From positions 1 through 64,000 of the forward strand of contig NZ_JAAZQQ010000002.1 of NCBI RefSeq assembly GCF_012395815.1: a stretch of DNA of 64,000 nt, written 5' to 3'. A program made the position numbers and the translations under genes. Below, piece by piece: positions 9,163 to 17,459 of the stretch. Below the pieces are notes generated by a model that was not told where the DNA came from, did not search any database, and saw only the letters and a list, made by a program, of their open reading frames with translations. The number at the start of each line of letters is the position of its first letter. Position 1 is the first letter of the stretch. This stretch comes from Roseicyclus persicicus. GTDB lineage: Bacteria > Pseudomonadota > Alphaproteobacteria > Rhodobacterales > Rhodobacteraceae.

Positions 9163-10950
9163 ATGACCTGCCTCAACGACCTGACCGCCGATCCCCTGTT
9201 CTTCGTGGCCTCGGCCGTCAGCCTCCTGGCGGCGCTGGTCATGGTCTGGACGGTCAGGACGCAGTCCTTCCACGGCAAGTTCTTTTTCGCGCTCACCTTC
9301 GTCGGCGTGATCTGGACGCTGATGTCCGTGGGTTTCGAGGCGGCGTCGGCCGGCCAGGCCTGCCAGGTCGGCTGGGCGATCACGGCATGGCTCGGCAACG
9401 CGCTGGTGCCGATCGCCTGGTGCTTCTTCGTCTTCTCCTACCTCGGCAATGGCGCTTGGCCGCACGCGCGCAAGGCGCGCCGGGCCGTCGTCTCGATCCC
9501 GGTGGCGGTGCTGGCCTTGGCCGTCGCGAACCCGTGGCACAACCTCCTCTATCTCGACACCACGACGATCCCCGCCGGCAGCGACCGCGTCGACTTCGAC
9601 CACGGCCCGGTCTTCTACGCCATCATCGTCATGCTCTACGGGTTCGTGCTCGCAACGCTTTCGCGCCTCGCAGGGGCTTTCCGTCAGGCCACGCGGTCGG
9701 CATGGGGGCTGTTGGCGACGCTTGTCGCCGTCGCGGTCTCGCCGCTTGTTGCGAATGCACTTTACATCGGCCTCGGGGTGACTGTCTTCGGCGCCGATCC
9801 TACGGCCTACCTGTTCACGCTCGGCGTTCTCTTCTTCACCCAGCTCCTGGTGTCCAACAAGACCATCGACATGGCCTCCGTCGGCAAATCGATCCTGTTC
9901 GACACGATGAGCGAGCCCGTCATCTTGATCGACCGACAGCGCCGCGTCGTGTTGATGAACATGGCCGCGAGGCGCAGCGCGCTGGTCGACGGGAATGGAG
10001 CGCTCCTGAGCGAGCTCATCCCCAGTATCAACCTCCCAGTCCAGTCGGGCTGCGCCAACCAGGTCGCCATTGGGAGCCGGGTTTACGAGCCTCGGTCGGC
10101 CGGGATCGAGAACCCGCTCGATCCCGCGGGTCCGGTCCTCGGCTGGAGCGTCACCTTCATCGACATCACGGACCGCATCGCGGCCAGCGCCGCTCTTGAG
10201 GAGGCCCTGAAGCGGGCCGACGACGCCAACCGCGAAAAGGACGAGTTCATTGCCGTGGTCAGCCACGAGATGCGCACGCCACTGACCTCACTCAAGGGCG
10301 GCCTCGCGCTCGCGCTCAGCGGCCGACTGGGCGAGCTGAGCGATCAGGTGCGGTCGTCTCTGGAGATCGCGCATCGCAGCGGGGTGCGCCTGTCGCGGCT
10401 CGTGGATGACATCCTCCTGGCGCAGAAGTTGGACCTCGGTGCCCTTTCCCTCGAAAGCCAGCGGGTCGATCTTGCTCGGGCCCTCGAAGAGAGCATCGAG
10501 GAGAACCGGCCCTTCGCCGCGGCCCGTGGCGTCCGCCTCGCCACAACGCGCGTCGACCGTCCCTCCATCGTGGTCGGCGACGCCTTCGCCATGCGGCAGA
10601 TCATCGACAATCTCGTCTCCAACGCGATCAAGTTCTCGCACGAGAATGGCTTGGTCGAATGCACGCTCCGGCGCTCGGACGGCCGGCTGCGCCTGTCGAT
10701 CCGGGACACCGGACGCGGCATCCCGGACAGCAAGAAGGACCAGGTCTTCGGCCGCTTCCGGCAACTTGCGAACGGCATGGAGGGATCGTCGCAAGGCTCC
10801 GGGCTCGGCCTTCACATCGCGCGGCAGCTCGCGCGTCAGATGGACGGCGACGTCTTCTTCGAAAGCACGGAAGGCGTCGGCACGACGTTCCACCTGGAGT
10901 TCAGCCACGTGATTGACCTCGAGGCCGTGCCGCCGAGACTGGTCGGCTAA
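9163..10950 (+). CDS. membrane sensor histidine kinase (7TM N-terminus, PAS, HisKA, HATPase)
   Basis: This is a 595-residue sensor kinase. About seven hydrophobic segments in residues 10-235 resemble the histidine-kinase 7TM input domain. A PAS-like region (about 245-340, SEPVILIDRQRRVVLMNMAA) comes next. The phospho-acceptor is His368 in VVSHEMRTPL, followed by the N box (NLVSNAIKF, near 482), G1 (DTGRGIPD, near 516) and G2 (GSGLGLHI). All catalytic motifs are present. No response regulator gene lies in the window, so it is an orphan kinase. The ATG is part of an ATGA string and lacks a strong Shine-Dalgarno sequence. Confidence 0.9.
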   Translation: MTCLNDLTADPLFFVASAVSLLAALVMVWTVRTQSFHGKFFFALTFVGVIWTLMSVGFEAASAGQACQVGWAITAWLGNALVPIAWCFFVFSYLGNGAWPHARKARRAVVSIPVAVLALAVANPWHNLLYLDTTTIPAGSDRVDFDHGPVFYAIIVMLYGFVLATLSRLAGAFRQATRSAWGLLATLVAVAVSPLVANALYIGLGVTVFGADPTAYLFTLGVLFFTQLLVSNKTIDMASVGKSILFDTMSEPVILIDRQRRVVLMNMAARRSALVDGNGALLSELIPSINLPVQSGCANQVAIGSRVYEPRSAGIENPLDPAGPVLGWSVTFIDITDRIAASAALEEALKRADDANREKDEFIAVVSHEMRTPLTSLKGGLALALSGRLGELSDQVRSSLEIAHRSGVRLSRLVDDILLAQKLDLGALSLESQRVDLARALEESIEENRPFAAARGVRLATTRVDRPSIVVGDAFAMRQIIDNLVSNAIKFSHENGLVECTLRRSDGRLRLSIRDTGRGIPDSKKDQVFGRFRQLANGMEGSSQGSGLGLHIARQLARQMDGDVFFESTEGVGTTFHLEFSHVIDLEAVPPRLVG

Positions 10951-11135
10951 CCGAGCCTCATCCTCACCGTCGTGGGTTCAGCCGATCCTCGTGGAGCGCC
11001 CCGAAAGGAGCGAGCTGCGGACATGCGCCATGCTCGGCGAGGGCCGGACCTCGATCCCAAACCGCAGCCGACGCCACAAAGATCAGGAGCTGTGCCGGCG
11101 ACCGCCCAGGAGTCACCTTACGCAGGGCTGCGCTC

Positions 11136-11339
11136 CTAGCCGGCGTGTTTCTTGAAGAACGCCGCCAAGGCTCGGCGTTGGCGTCCGGTCGGGCCTTGAG
11201 ATCCACTCTGCCTGGTCGAGCCTGCCGGCGCATGTTTGAAGGCCTCACGCGCCTGGTCGGTCAGGCCGTAGAGCTCGATATACTCGAGTAACGCGTCTTC
11301 AAGCTTCTCCGTATACGCACTGCAATCGGGTTTCCCCAT
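11136..11339 (-). CDS. small hypothetical protein
   Basis: This is a 67-residue protein reading MGKPDCSAYTEKLEDALLEY, with an N-terminal acidic helix and a basic C-terminus (TGRQRRALAAFFKKHAG). The start at 11339 is chosen over a longer one because ACGGAGGCG lies a few bases upstream. No family is recognised and there is no signal peptide or membrane segment. It lies alone, convergent with the histidine kinase gene. Confidence 0.5.
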   Translation of the reverse strand: MGKPDCSAYTEKLEDALLEYIELYGLTDQAREAFKHAPAGSTRQSGSQGPTGRQRRALAAFFKKHAG

Positions 11340-11366
11340 CGACGCCTCCGTAGCTGGCAGGCGCAA

Positions 11367-11759
11367 GATAGGTCGGGGACGGTAAAGAAATGGTTAACGG
11401 TTCGTGGTCCAGTCACCTCTCGCGCCAGGGAGGGAGAGGACATGGAAGCACAATTCAAACGCGTCGATGAGCGGGCGGAAACCCTCGCCATGCTGGCGCA
11501 CGCGACGCCATCGAAGAGGCAGCGGCTGATCGAGGTGTCAACCGTCTAGCAAGAATGCCCCCCGATCGGCATTCAGCTTTCGCCCCAAGTCTAATTTGGA
11601 GAGTTGGGCCGAGGCAGCGCAGCAGGATCGAGATCACGTTCGGCAGTTCAAAGGTTCGCTGCATAATCGCCACACGCCAAGACGGGTGCGCCCCAATCCT
11701 ACTCTTCGCCTTCGCCGCCACCATCTTCCCTTGGCGCTTGCGATCAAAGTGTATGGAGC
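11367..11759. other. intergenic stretch
   Basis: These 393 bases hold no gene of recognised family. One 35-codon open frame with a strong Shine-Dalgarno sequence (11442-11549) is listed separately. Base composition is lower in GC than in the right half of the window. Confidence 0.5.
11442..11549 (+). CDS. possible 35-residue peptide with a strong ribosome-binding site
   Basis: The frame begins MEAQFKRVDERAETLAMLAH and ends at a TAG at 11547. AGGGAGAGGA ends two bases before the ATG, giving an excellent Shine-Dalgarno match. It has no signal peptide or membrane segment and would form one amphipathic helix. It may be a true small protein or the start of a larger gene truncated when the neighbouring DNA arrived. 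No family is recognised. Confidence 0.3.
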   Translation: MEAQFKRVDERAETLAMLAHATPSKRQRLIEVSTV

Positions 11760-13094
11760 CTACGCTGCCAGGAGCGTCCCCTCCCACCGTGCAACGGTCG
11801 GCCGCGCCAAATCCCCATACACTTCGCTTCCGTCGATGAGTTTGGGAAACCGGGCATAGAGATCGCGCCTGGCTGAAGTAGAAAGGACAGCCAGGCCAAC
11901 GTCACCTGGAAAGAAGCTCTCGGTCGCAGTGCCCTCGGCGAAAATGATTTCATGGCGGTCTAGCATTACGTGGAAATACTCGACCACGCCTCCCGTCACG
12001 ATTTCCACATCCTTGTCATCGACAAGATGTTTTGCGGAACAAAGCACCTCATTCAGGCCAAAGAAAAAATCCGAGCGCCAGTCCGCCACTAACATGCGAT
12101 GCTGTTGTGAGACCCAAAGGTCGCGAGCGTTCCCAAACTTCCCCCGTCTTATTCGAACGGGAGCGTGGCTTCCGAACGCCATGGTTTGAGACGAAGCAAT
12201 CCAACGGATCGGTTGAGGCCCATGATCGAGGGTGATCAAGATATCACCCTCGCGCAAGTCTTCGACAGGGACGTAGCCGTTTTCCGTCAGGATCAGTGTG
12301 CCGCGCACGAAACATATGACGTTTTCGAACCCGCTCGTGTTCGCGATATCTGTCTGTGATACGAGTGTGTCAGAGCCGTTGCCGCCGTCTAGGTCGTCGA
12401 TTGTGGCTCCCGAGCCAATAAAGACGAGATCATCCCCATCCTTTGTCTCAACATGATCGCCTGTGAAATCATCTCCCAAAACAACCGTGTCGTTGCCCTT
12501 TCCGGTGTCGATATCGTCAAGAAAGGCATCGTCGCCCAACTCAATCGCGTCGGCGCCGTCGCCGGTCTTGATATCGACTGCGATTAGGCCATTACCGGCC
12601 TGGACAGAGTCGTTTCCGTCTCCGGTTTCGATATGTTGGACGTTGGCATTGTCGCCGAAGGTGATGACATCATCGCCACCGTGGGTCTTGATGTCCTCGT
12701 CAGTCTTGAAGTTGTTCCCGAAGGCTAGGACGTCCGAGCCGTCTTTCGAACCTTCATACTTCCCGAGCGTTACATTGTTTCCGGCCGTAAGGGTGACGCT
12801 GTCCGCATCGTCCGCCTTGATATCGACATTTGCTGCGGCCACCTCATGAGCTATCGCAATGTCGACGGTCAGATTCACCTTTATTTCTATATCGAAATCA
12901 TTGGCGTTACTTTCGAGTATCTTTATTTCGAAAGATGTCGGACTGTTGTCAGGTGTCTCGAACTTTGTATCGGCGTTTGCCGCCGACGTGAAGATGAAGA
13001 CATCGCCCTCGTTGACCTCAATCGTGTCGCCCGCACGGATCTCGTTTGGGCCGAGAGGTTTCTGGTTCTTACTGACAATGTAGTACGTTGCCAT
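11760..13094 (-). CDS. RTX-like repeat protein with a C-terminal Hint domain
   Basis: This is a 444-residue acidic protein without a signal peptide, as expected for type I secretion substrates. The first 90 residues are a beta-rich region. Residues about 95-255 carry imperfect Asp/Gly repeats (THGGDDVITFGDNA, GDGNDSVQAGNG, GKGNDTVVLGDD) that resemble calcium-binding RTX repeats. A Hint domain follows, opening at ICFVRGTLILTENG with later VEDLREGDIL, VRIRRGKFG, VSQQHRML and EYFHVMLDRHEIIFAEG. The RTX-Hint combination suggests a secreted protein that processes itself. GC is lower than in neighbouring genes, a sign of transfer. Confidence 0.78.
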   Translation of the reverse strand: MATYYIVSKNQKPLGPNEIRAGDTIEVNEGDVFIFTSAANADTKFETPDNSPTSFEIKILESNANDFDIEIKVNLTVDIAIAHEVAAANVDIKADDADSVTLTAGNNVTLGKYEGSKDGSDVLAFGNNFKTDEDIKTHGGDDVITFGDNANVQHIETGDGNDSVQAGNGLIAVDIKTGDGADAIELGDDAFLDDIDTGKGNDTVVLGDDFTGDHVETKDGDDLVFIGSGATIDDLDGGNGSDTLVSQTDIANTSGFENVICFVRGTLILTENGYVPVEDLREGDILITLDHGPQPIRWIASSQTMAFGSHAPVRIRRGKFGNARDLWVSQQHRMLVADWRSDFFFGLNEVLCSAKHLVDDKDVEIVTGGVVEYFHVMLDRHEIIFAEGTATESFFPGDVGLAVLSTSARRDLYARFPKLIDGSEVYGDLARPTVARWEGTLLAA

Positions 13095-13325
13095 GTTCCC
13101 GCCTCAGGAGAATTGGGGCGTTCAACACGGCAAAGCTGCAGTGGCTTCTAGGGTGGGAAGGCTGCCTCATTGTTGCCGTGCAATTGCCCAGCTTTTTTCA
13201 TCATGCTTGTGGGAATGATTTCAAACTGCAAGGTTAACCCCTAGACCGGTCCGCATACCCATCTCGGTGTGTGATTTTCGACACGCCCCGGTCGCCGAAC
13301 CAAGGAGGACAAGGACCACAGAGGC

Positions 13326-13640
13326 TTGAGGGCTCTCGTCCAAGTGCATACCTTGCTTCGCGGGATCGAACACAGATGGCCTGAACCGCTGGGATCGTCG
13401 TCCGGCTTGAGCTCGAAGCGAACCACGATCGCACCTGGCACGGTCAGCCAGATGCTCAAGCGCAGTGTCGGGTGTGATGACGTCTCGTCCCGAAGCATGC
13501 GCGTCGGTGGCGTACATAACGCCTTCCGGCTGGGCTGCATCCTGTCGGTCATCATGTTGGCGGGACGCTGGTCTTCGCGTGAGATGCCGGCAAAGTATGG
13601 CCGGCGGATACCGGCGAGCCAGCCCGCGCACGGCCGCTGA
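13326..13640 (+). pseudogene. C-terminal fragment of a tyrosine-type recombinase
   Basis: The 104-residue frame ends with SMRVGGVHNAFRLGC, LSVIMLAGRWSSREMPAKYG and a short basic tail. This matches the end of many phage-type integrases: the SxRVG segment with the second catalytic Arg, AGRW, and the nucleophile Tyr in KYG. The N-terminal domain and the first catalytic Arg are missing, and no ribosome-binding site precedes the frame. I read it as the remnant of an integrase distinct from the intact one at 15.6 kb. The family call is by eye. Confidence 0.55.
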
Positions 13641-13884
13641 GGTGGCGCAGGCAATTGCCGAAGGGGCCAAGGGAACGGTTCCGACAGTCATAACAGAATG
13701 ATGGTTCCCGCGTTGCGGCGTTCGCGGCGAATGATCAGTTGATTGAGGATTTGCGCATAATGACATGCGCACTAGCCGTTGAAGGCGCGATACCACAGAA
13801 TCCGAGGATGCCGCCTTTTCGTTGTGGAAGATCCTTGTATCGCTGAATCCCGAAAAACAGTTCAGAGAATGTAGGGAAAGAAAT

Positions 13885-14721
13885 TTGTCTGGTCCGAGAA
13901 GCGATATTTTGGGTCTAGTTCGGTTCTGTATGGTGCAGGACAATCCGCGTGGCTTTCCAACTCTCGTCGGTGTACCACGGCCCGAGCGCGAGGCGCGACT
14001 GTTCACGCGGGCGAACCTCGATCATCGCCTTCGGATGTTCGGGAATGTTCTTCTTCACACCCTAAAGCGGCAGACCGATCGCGATTTTTCGTTGGCGGTC
14101 CTGACAACAACGAACTTGCCTTCCTGGGCGTTGAACCAGCTCAGTGACATGCTGGATGAAGCGCTCGGCACGCGCGCTTTCGTGATCTCTGCACCGCCGA
14201 GTGCAATCCTCCGTCAGGCTTGCAGAGCAGCGCTGCGAAGGGGGATCGACGCCGCCGCTGACCGCTTCGTTACCTTTCGGATAGACGATGACGATGGCCT
14301 CAACGTCGAGTACATCGCGAAACTCAGGAACCAGCTGAACAAGAGCATGCAAACGGAAGTCGTGACTTTCGTGCCGGGCCTCGAATGCGTAGTGCAGGTG
14401 GAACCTGCCTTTCGGCGCGACCCCAGGCCGTTTTCGGGCGCCGGGCTTGCTGCCATCCATCATCGCGACGACGCTGATGGAACAGAAAGGTTTCTCAGCG
14501 TCTATCAGTTGGGACCGCACAGGAAGGTGTCCGAACATCTTCCGCCCGTAGTCATCGATGATGGCTTGGGTTTCCTGCGGCTGATACATGGATCGAACGT
14601 GTCAGGCGTCGGAATGAGCAGGCATGGACACCTATACCTTTGGGAGGGATACGCATCGATGAGCAAAGCCTTCGGCTTTGAAGACCCCAAAGGTCTCTTG
14701 GCGTCGCTGGTGCAGACCTGA
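13885..14721 (+). CDS. putative rhamnosyltransferase-like glycosyltransferase
   Basis: This protein of about 278 residues resembles the 'putative rhamnosyl transferase' family. Landmarks are an N-terminal ILGLVRFC, FTRANLDHRLRMFGNVLLHTLKRQTD, and the DDDDGLNVEYI segment, a DxD-type nucleotide-sugar site. A TTG at 13885 is taken as start because AGGGAAAG precedes it; another TTG at 13822 has no such site. The true N-terminus is therefore uncertain. The protein could use dTDP-rhamnose made by the rfb operon at the left edge, but the acceptor is unknown. Confidence 0.65.
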   Translation: MSGPRSDILGLVRFCMVQDNPRGFPTLVGVPRPEREARLFTRANLDHRLRMFGNVLLHTLKRQTDRDFSLAVLTTTNLPSWALNQLSDMLDEALGTRAFVISAPPSAILRQACRAALRRGIDAAADRFVTFRIDDDDGLNVEYIAKLRNQLNKSMQTEVVTFVPGLECVVQVEPAFRRDPRPFSGAGLAAIHHRDDADGTERFLSVYQLGPHRKVSEHLPPVVIDDGLGFLRLIHGSNVSGVGMSRHGHLYLWEGYASMSKAFGFEDPKGLLASLVQT

Positions 14722-15302
14722 TCTGGCGTCTGGTAGCCTCCAGCCGATCGGCAGCTGCAGTGGTGGCGCTCGCATCCACGAGGCGCCAGACTGCCCCCCA
14801 TCTTCGTGTGTCCGCTCTCGAGCCGGCCCTCTGCAAGTTCCGCACCACAATTCTTGCCCGCCCCGGCAGCGCCACGCCAACGCCGTGACGATCGGCATTG
14901 CTCCAACATCCTCGCAGTTCGATTGAACGACCGCGAGGATGCACCTTTCCAACCCACTGAAACGCGAACTACGAGGTGAAGCGGCGTGCCGATATCATCG
15001 TGCTCGGGCACTCTCTCGAACCGGTGGCGTTCGTTCCACCACTTTGGGACGACAGCGCCGCCGGTTGCCTGGTCGGTGCGGTGAAACCCCAGACCCCCGA
15101 CGAATAGGCGGTCGTGCAGCGGTATTTGTCGCGGGAAACCCGCACGCGCGCTTAGGACGATCCCAGCGTCCGGTTACCTGCCGTGGCAACCCGACTAAGC
15201 CTGGATGTTTCCGACGGGCGGCGTTCTTGAACCGCGCCATGAGACACCACCCTCGTGCGGCACACGGCCTTGCAATAAAGGCCGCCTCAACTTAGACTTC
15301 TC
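14722..15302. other. non-coding or degraded stretch
   Basis: About 580 bases without a credible gene. One frame reads RRADIIVLGHSLEPVAFVPP near 14985-15045 but is soon broken by stop codons, which suggests decayed coding sequence. A strong inverted repeat at 14907-14941 is listed separately. Confidence 0.45.
14907..14941. repeat. inverted repeat with 9-bp perfect arms and nested stem
   Basis: CATCCTCGC at 14907-14915 pairs with GCGAGGATG at 14933-14941. The 17-base loop itself contains GTTC-GATT-GAAC, a second 4-bp stem. It is not followed by a T tract, so a simple intrinsic terminator is unlikely. It could be a recombination site or a protein-binding palindrome within the island. Confidence 0.4.
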
Positions 15303-15451
15303 CACACATCAAGAGTGGGGCTCGCGCCTCTACCAACCTGCCAAACCCGGCAAGGTGGTCGCCCGAAAGGGGATGTGGCCGGTTCGGCAACGAAAGGGGT
15401 TGCTTCACCCTCTCATCGATCGCCGTGCCGGTCCCCGAAAAGGAGACCGAG
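15303..15451 (+). ncRNA. putative structured 5' leader RNA, copy 1
   Basis: This sequence is about 80% identical to 16714-16865. Four hairpins can be drawn. P1 is 15315-15321 with 15326-15333, containing one bulged base. P2 is 15336-15342 with 15349-15356. P3 has CCC-GAAA-GGG inside GGTC/GGCC at 15357-15380. P4 is TTCG-GCAA-CGAA at 15383-15394. P3 and P4 have GNRA tetraloops. In P1 a U-A pair here is C-G in copy 2 and a G-U pair is A-U, so pairing is kept while sequence changes. It ends at AAAGGAGACCGAG-ATG. No known RNA family was recognised. Confidence 0.5.
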
Positions 15452-15642
15452 ATGGCTTCATTCCGTGACATCACCTTCGACGCATCTGCTTCGCCAGCGG
15501 CGCGATCGGTGAGATCCCGAACCTGTTCAAGGACATGTTACGTACCCACGCGGTCGAACGCGACCGGCCGGGGCGTGGCTGCTTGTGCCTGTACTTCCTC
15601 GTTCTTCGTTATTGGTGCCGTGCACTCGAAGGAAAACCACCG
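15452..15642 (+). pseudogene. remnant coding sequence after leader copy 1
   Basis: The ATG at 15452 follows a strong AAGGAG. The first codons read MASFRDITFD, but the frame then becomes unlike a real protein. A shifted frame from about 15483 reads CFASGAIGEIPNLFKDMLRT, which looks like the true continuation, so a frameshift is likely. The piece ends where the recombinase gene begins. No family is assigned. Confidence 0.35.
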
Positions 15643-16707
15643 GTGCCGCGCATGACCAGACAAAACAGGTCCGTCTCGGACACTGCCGCAAGCTGGCTCA
15701 AGACCTGCGAGCGCAATGGCCTCGAACGCTCCACGATCAAGACCTACGCGAGCCATCTGCACGTTCACATCCTCCCAAGGATCGGGGGTCTCTTAGTGTC
15801 GGATCTGACGCGGTCCGACATCCGGGACTTCATGGACGGCCTGCTCGACGATGGCGTCTCCCGGACCATGGTCAGGAAGGTCATGGTCACACTGCGATCA
15901 ATGCTCGCAGAGGCCGTAGAGCGGGAGTGGGTCCATCACAACGTCGCCTCCGACGTCCGGCTGAAACGCGGCAATGGCCGTGATCGCAAGCGCGTCGTGA
16001 TCCCCACGAAGGACGAAATCCGCACGATCATGACGAAGGCGCCGGCGAGCCACAGGACGATGTTCACCGTGGCCATCTTCACGGGCATGCGGATTTCGGA
16101 ATTGCGCGGTCTCTTCTGGGATGCCGTCGACTTCGACCGCAGGGTCATCAAGATCAAGCGCCGGGCCGACGAGTTCGGCCAGATCGGGCCGCCGAAGAGC
16201 AGGGCAGGGGAGCGCGACATCCCCATGGCTCCGACCGTGCTCGACGCGCTCGCAGCCTGGAAGAAATCCGGCCTGACCACCGACGATGGGCCCGTCTTCC
16301 CCAATGCGGCCGGGGGGATCCAGAACTACAACAACCTCTACAACCGTGTGTTCAGGCCGATGCTGATCGAGAACGGCATCACCGACGAAGCAGGCGCCGC
16401 CAAGTTCGGCATCCATGCCCTGCGACATGCCGCTGCTTCGCTGTTCATCGAGCAGGGGTGGAACCCGAAGAAGATCCAAACCTTGCTCGGGCACGCGTCG
16501 ATCAACATGACTATGGACGTCTACGGCCACCTCTTCGAGAACCTCGAGGAGGATGTCGCGATGTTCGAGAAGCTGGAGAACGACCTGTTCTCTGCCGGCG
16601 CGAAACAATCCGATGGCTGCCGATCACCTGAACCGTCGAGGCCTGTGGTCATCGGCACCGATCCGATCCCCCCCACCGATCTTGCGTCGGCAGCAACCAA
16701 GGTCTAG
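15643..16707 (+). CDS. tyrosine-type site-specific recombinase (integrase)
   Basis: This recombinase of about 354 residues has an N-terminal core-binding domain (SWLKTCERNGLERSTIKTY onward, about 15-100) and a complete catalytic domain. The catalytic residues are Arg150 (TGMRISELRG), His258 and Arg261 (HALRH), His284 (LGHAS) and Tyr294 (DVYGH). A GTG at 15643 is preferred because GAAGGA lies about 8 bases upstream; an ATG at 15652 is possible. It lies between two leader-RNA copies and was probably the mobility gene of the surrounding island. No tRNA or clear attachment site was found. Confidence 0.92.
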   Translation: MPRMTRQNRSVSDTAASWLKTCERNGLERSTIKTYASHLHVHILPRIGGLLVSDLTRSDIRDFMDGLLDDGVSRTMVRKVMVTLRSMLAEAVEREWVHHNVASDVRLKRGNGRDRKRVVIPTKDEIRTIMTKAPASHRTMFTVAIFTGMRISELRGLFWDAVDFDRRVIKIKRRADEFGQIGPPKSRAGERDIPMAPTVLDALAAWKKSGLTTDDGPVFPNAAGGIQNYNNLYNRVFRPMLIENGITDEAGAAKFGIHALRHAAASLFIEQGWNPKKIQTLLGHASINMTMDVYGHLFENLEEDVAMFEKLENDLFSAGAKQSDGCRSPEPSRPVVIGTDPIPPTDLASAATKV

Positions 16708-16713
16708 CTTTTT

Positions 16714-16865
16714 CCCTGCATCAAGAGCGAGGCGCATGCCTCCGCCAACCTGCCAGACCCGGCAAGGTGGTCGCCCGAAAGGGGATGTGGCCAGTTCGGC
16801 AACGAAGGGGTTCGCGTCATCCAAAGAGCGTTCATCGCGCCGGTCTCACACCAAGGAGACCGAGA
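16714..16865 (+). ncRNA. putative structured 5' leader RNA, copy 2
   Basis: This is the second copy of the element at 15303-15451. P1 is 16727-16733 with 16738-16745 (GCGAGGC / GCCTC-C-GC). The core GGCAAGGTGGTCGCCCGAAA and the TTCG-GCAA-CGAA hairpin are identical to copy 1. It ends at CCAAGGAGACCGAGA-ATG, directly before the gene at 16866, so it would form that gene's 5' untranslated leader. A role in translation or transcription control is inference. Confidence 0.5.
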
Positions 16866-17459
16866 ATGCTTTCGCGCAGACAGTTCATAAAGACCGCGGC
16901 CGTAACGACGGCCGCCGCGTCGCTTGCCGAGCCGACCGAGGCCGTCACCGGGACACCCCGGCTGCCGCTCAAGGCTGAACCGCGTAGGAGAACCATCTTT
17001 GCCCGGTCGCATGTCGGCGGCCAGCTGCGGCTCTACAGCGATGCCGCTGACCAGCCGCGCGCCCTCATCCGGCAGGACGCTCTCGACCGCGCCTTCGGAA
17101 AGGGGGCAGGGCAGGGTCTCCTGCAACCCGATCACTGGCGCATGATCGACGAGGGCTGGTTCTCAGGCGACGACCTCTTCCTGCCCACGGATCCCGACTG
17201 CTCCGAGTTCGCCGTGTGGCAGGCCAACTACCACCACGATTGCGAGGCGCATGACATCCTCGCCGATCTGCTCGGCGTGCATCTCTCGCCGTGGGGTGGT
17301 CGGCTGGACCGGGTCGGCCTCTCGTTCGCCGAACACCCCTGCACCCCGCGCTTCGCGACCGCGACCCTCGTCCACGCCGATTGCCTGCCCCATCTCGTGC
17401 GGGAGGTGGCCGAACGGTCGGACTGGATCTCGGTCCATCCGGATCCGGTGAGCACATGA
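16866..17459 (+). CDS. exported hypothetical protein with a twin-arginine-like signal
   Basis: This 197-residue protein starts MLSRRQFIKTAAVTTAAASL, a twin-arginine-type signal (SRRQFIK). The mature part is acidic and contains DEGWFSGDDLFLPTDPDCSEF and YHHDCEAHDILADLLGVHL; four or more Cys are spread through it. No enzyme family is recognised. The ATG is fixed by AAGGAG six bases upstream, directly after the putative leader RNA. The stop overlaps the next start as ATGA, so the two genes form an operon. The RR motif may be coincidental, because the mature protein looks like a cytoplasmic one. Confidence 0.6.
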   Translation: MLSRRQFIKTAAVTTAAASLAEPTEAVTGTPRLPLKAEPRRRTIFARSHVGGQLRLYSDAADQPRALIRQDALDRAFGKGAGQGLLQPDHWRMIDEGWFSGDDLFLPTDPDCSEFAVWQANYHHDCEAHDILADLLGVHLSPWGGRLDRVGLSFAEHPCTPRFATATLVHADCLPHLVREVAERSDWISVHPDPVST

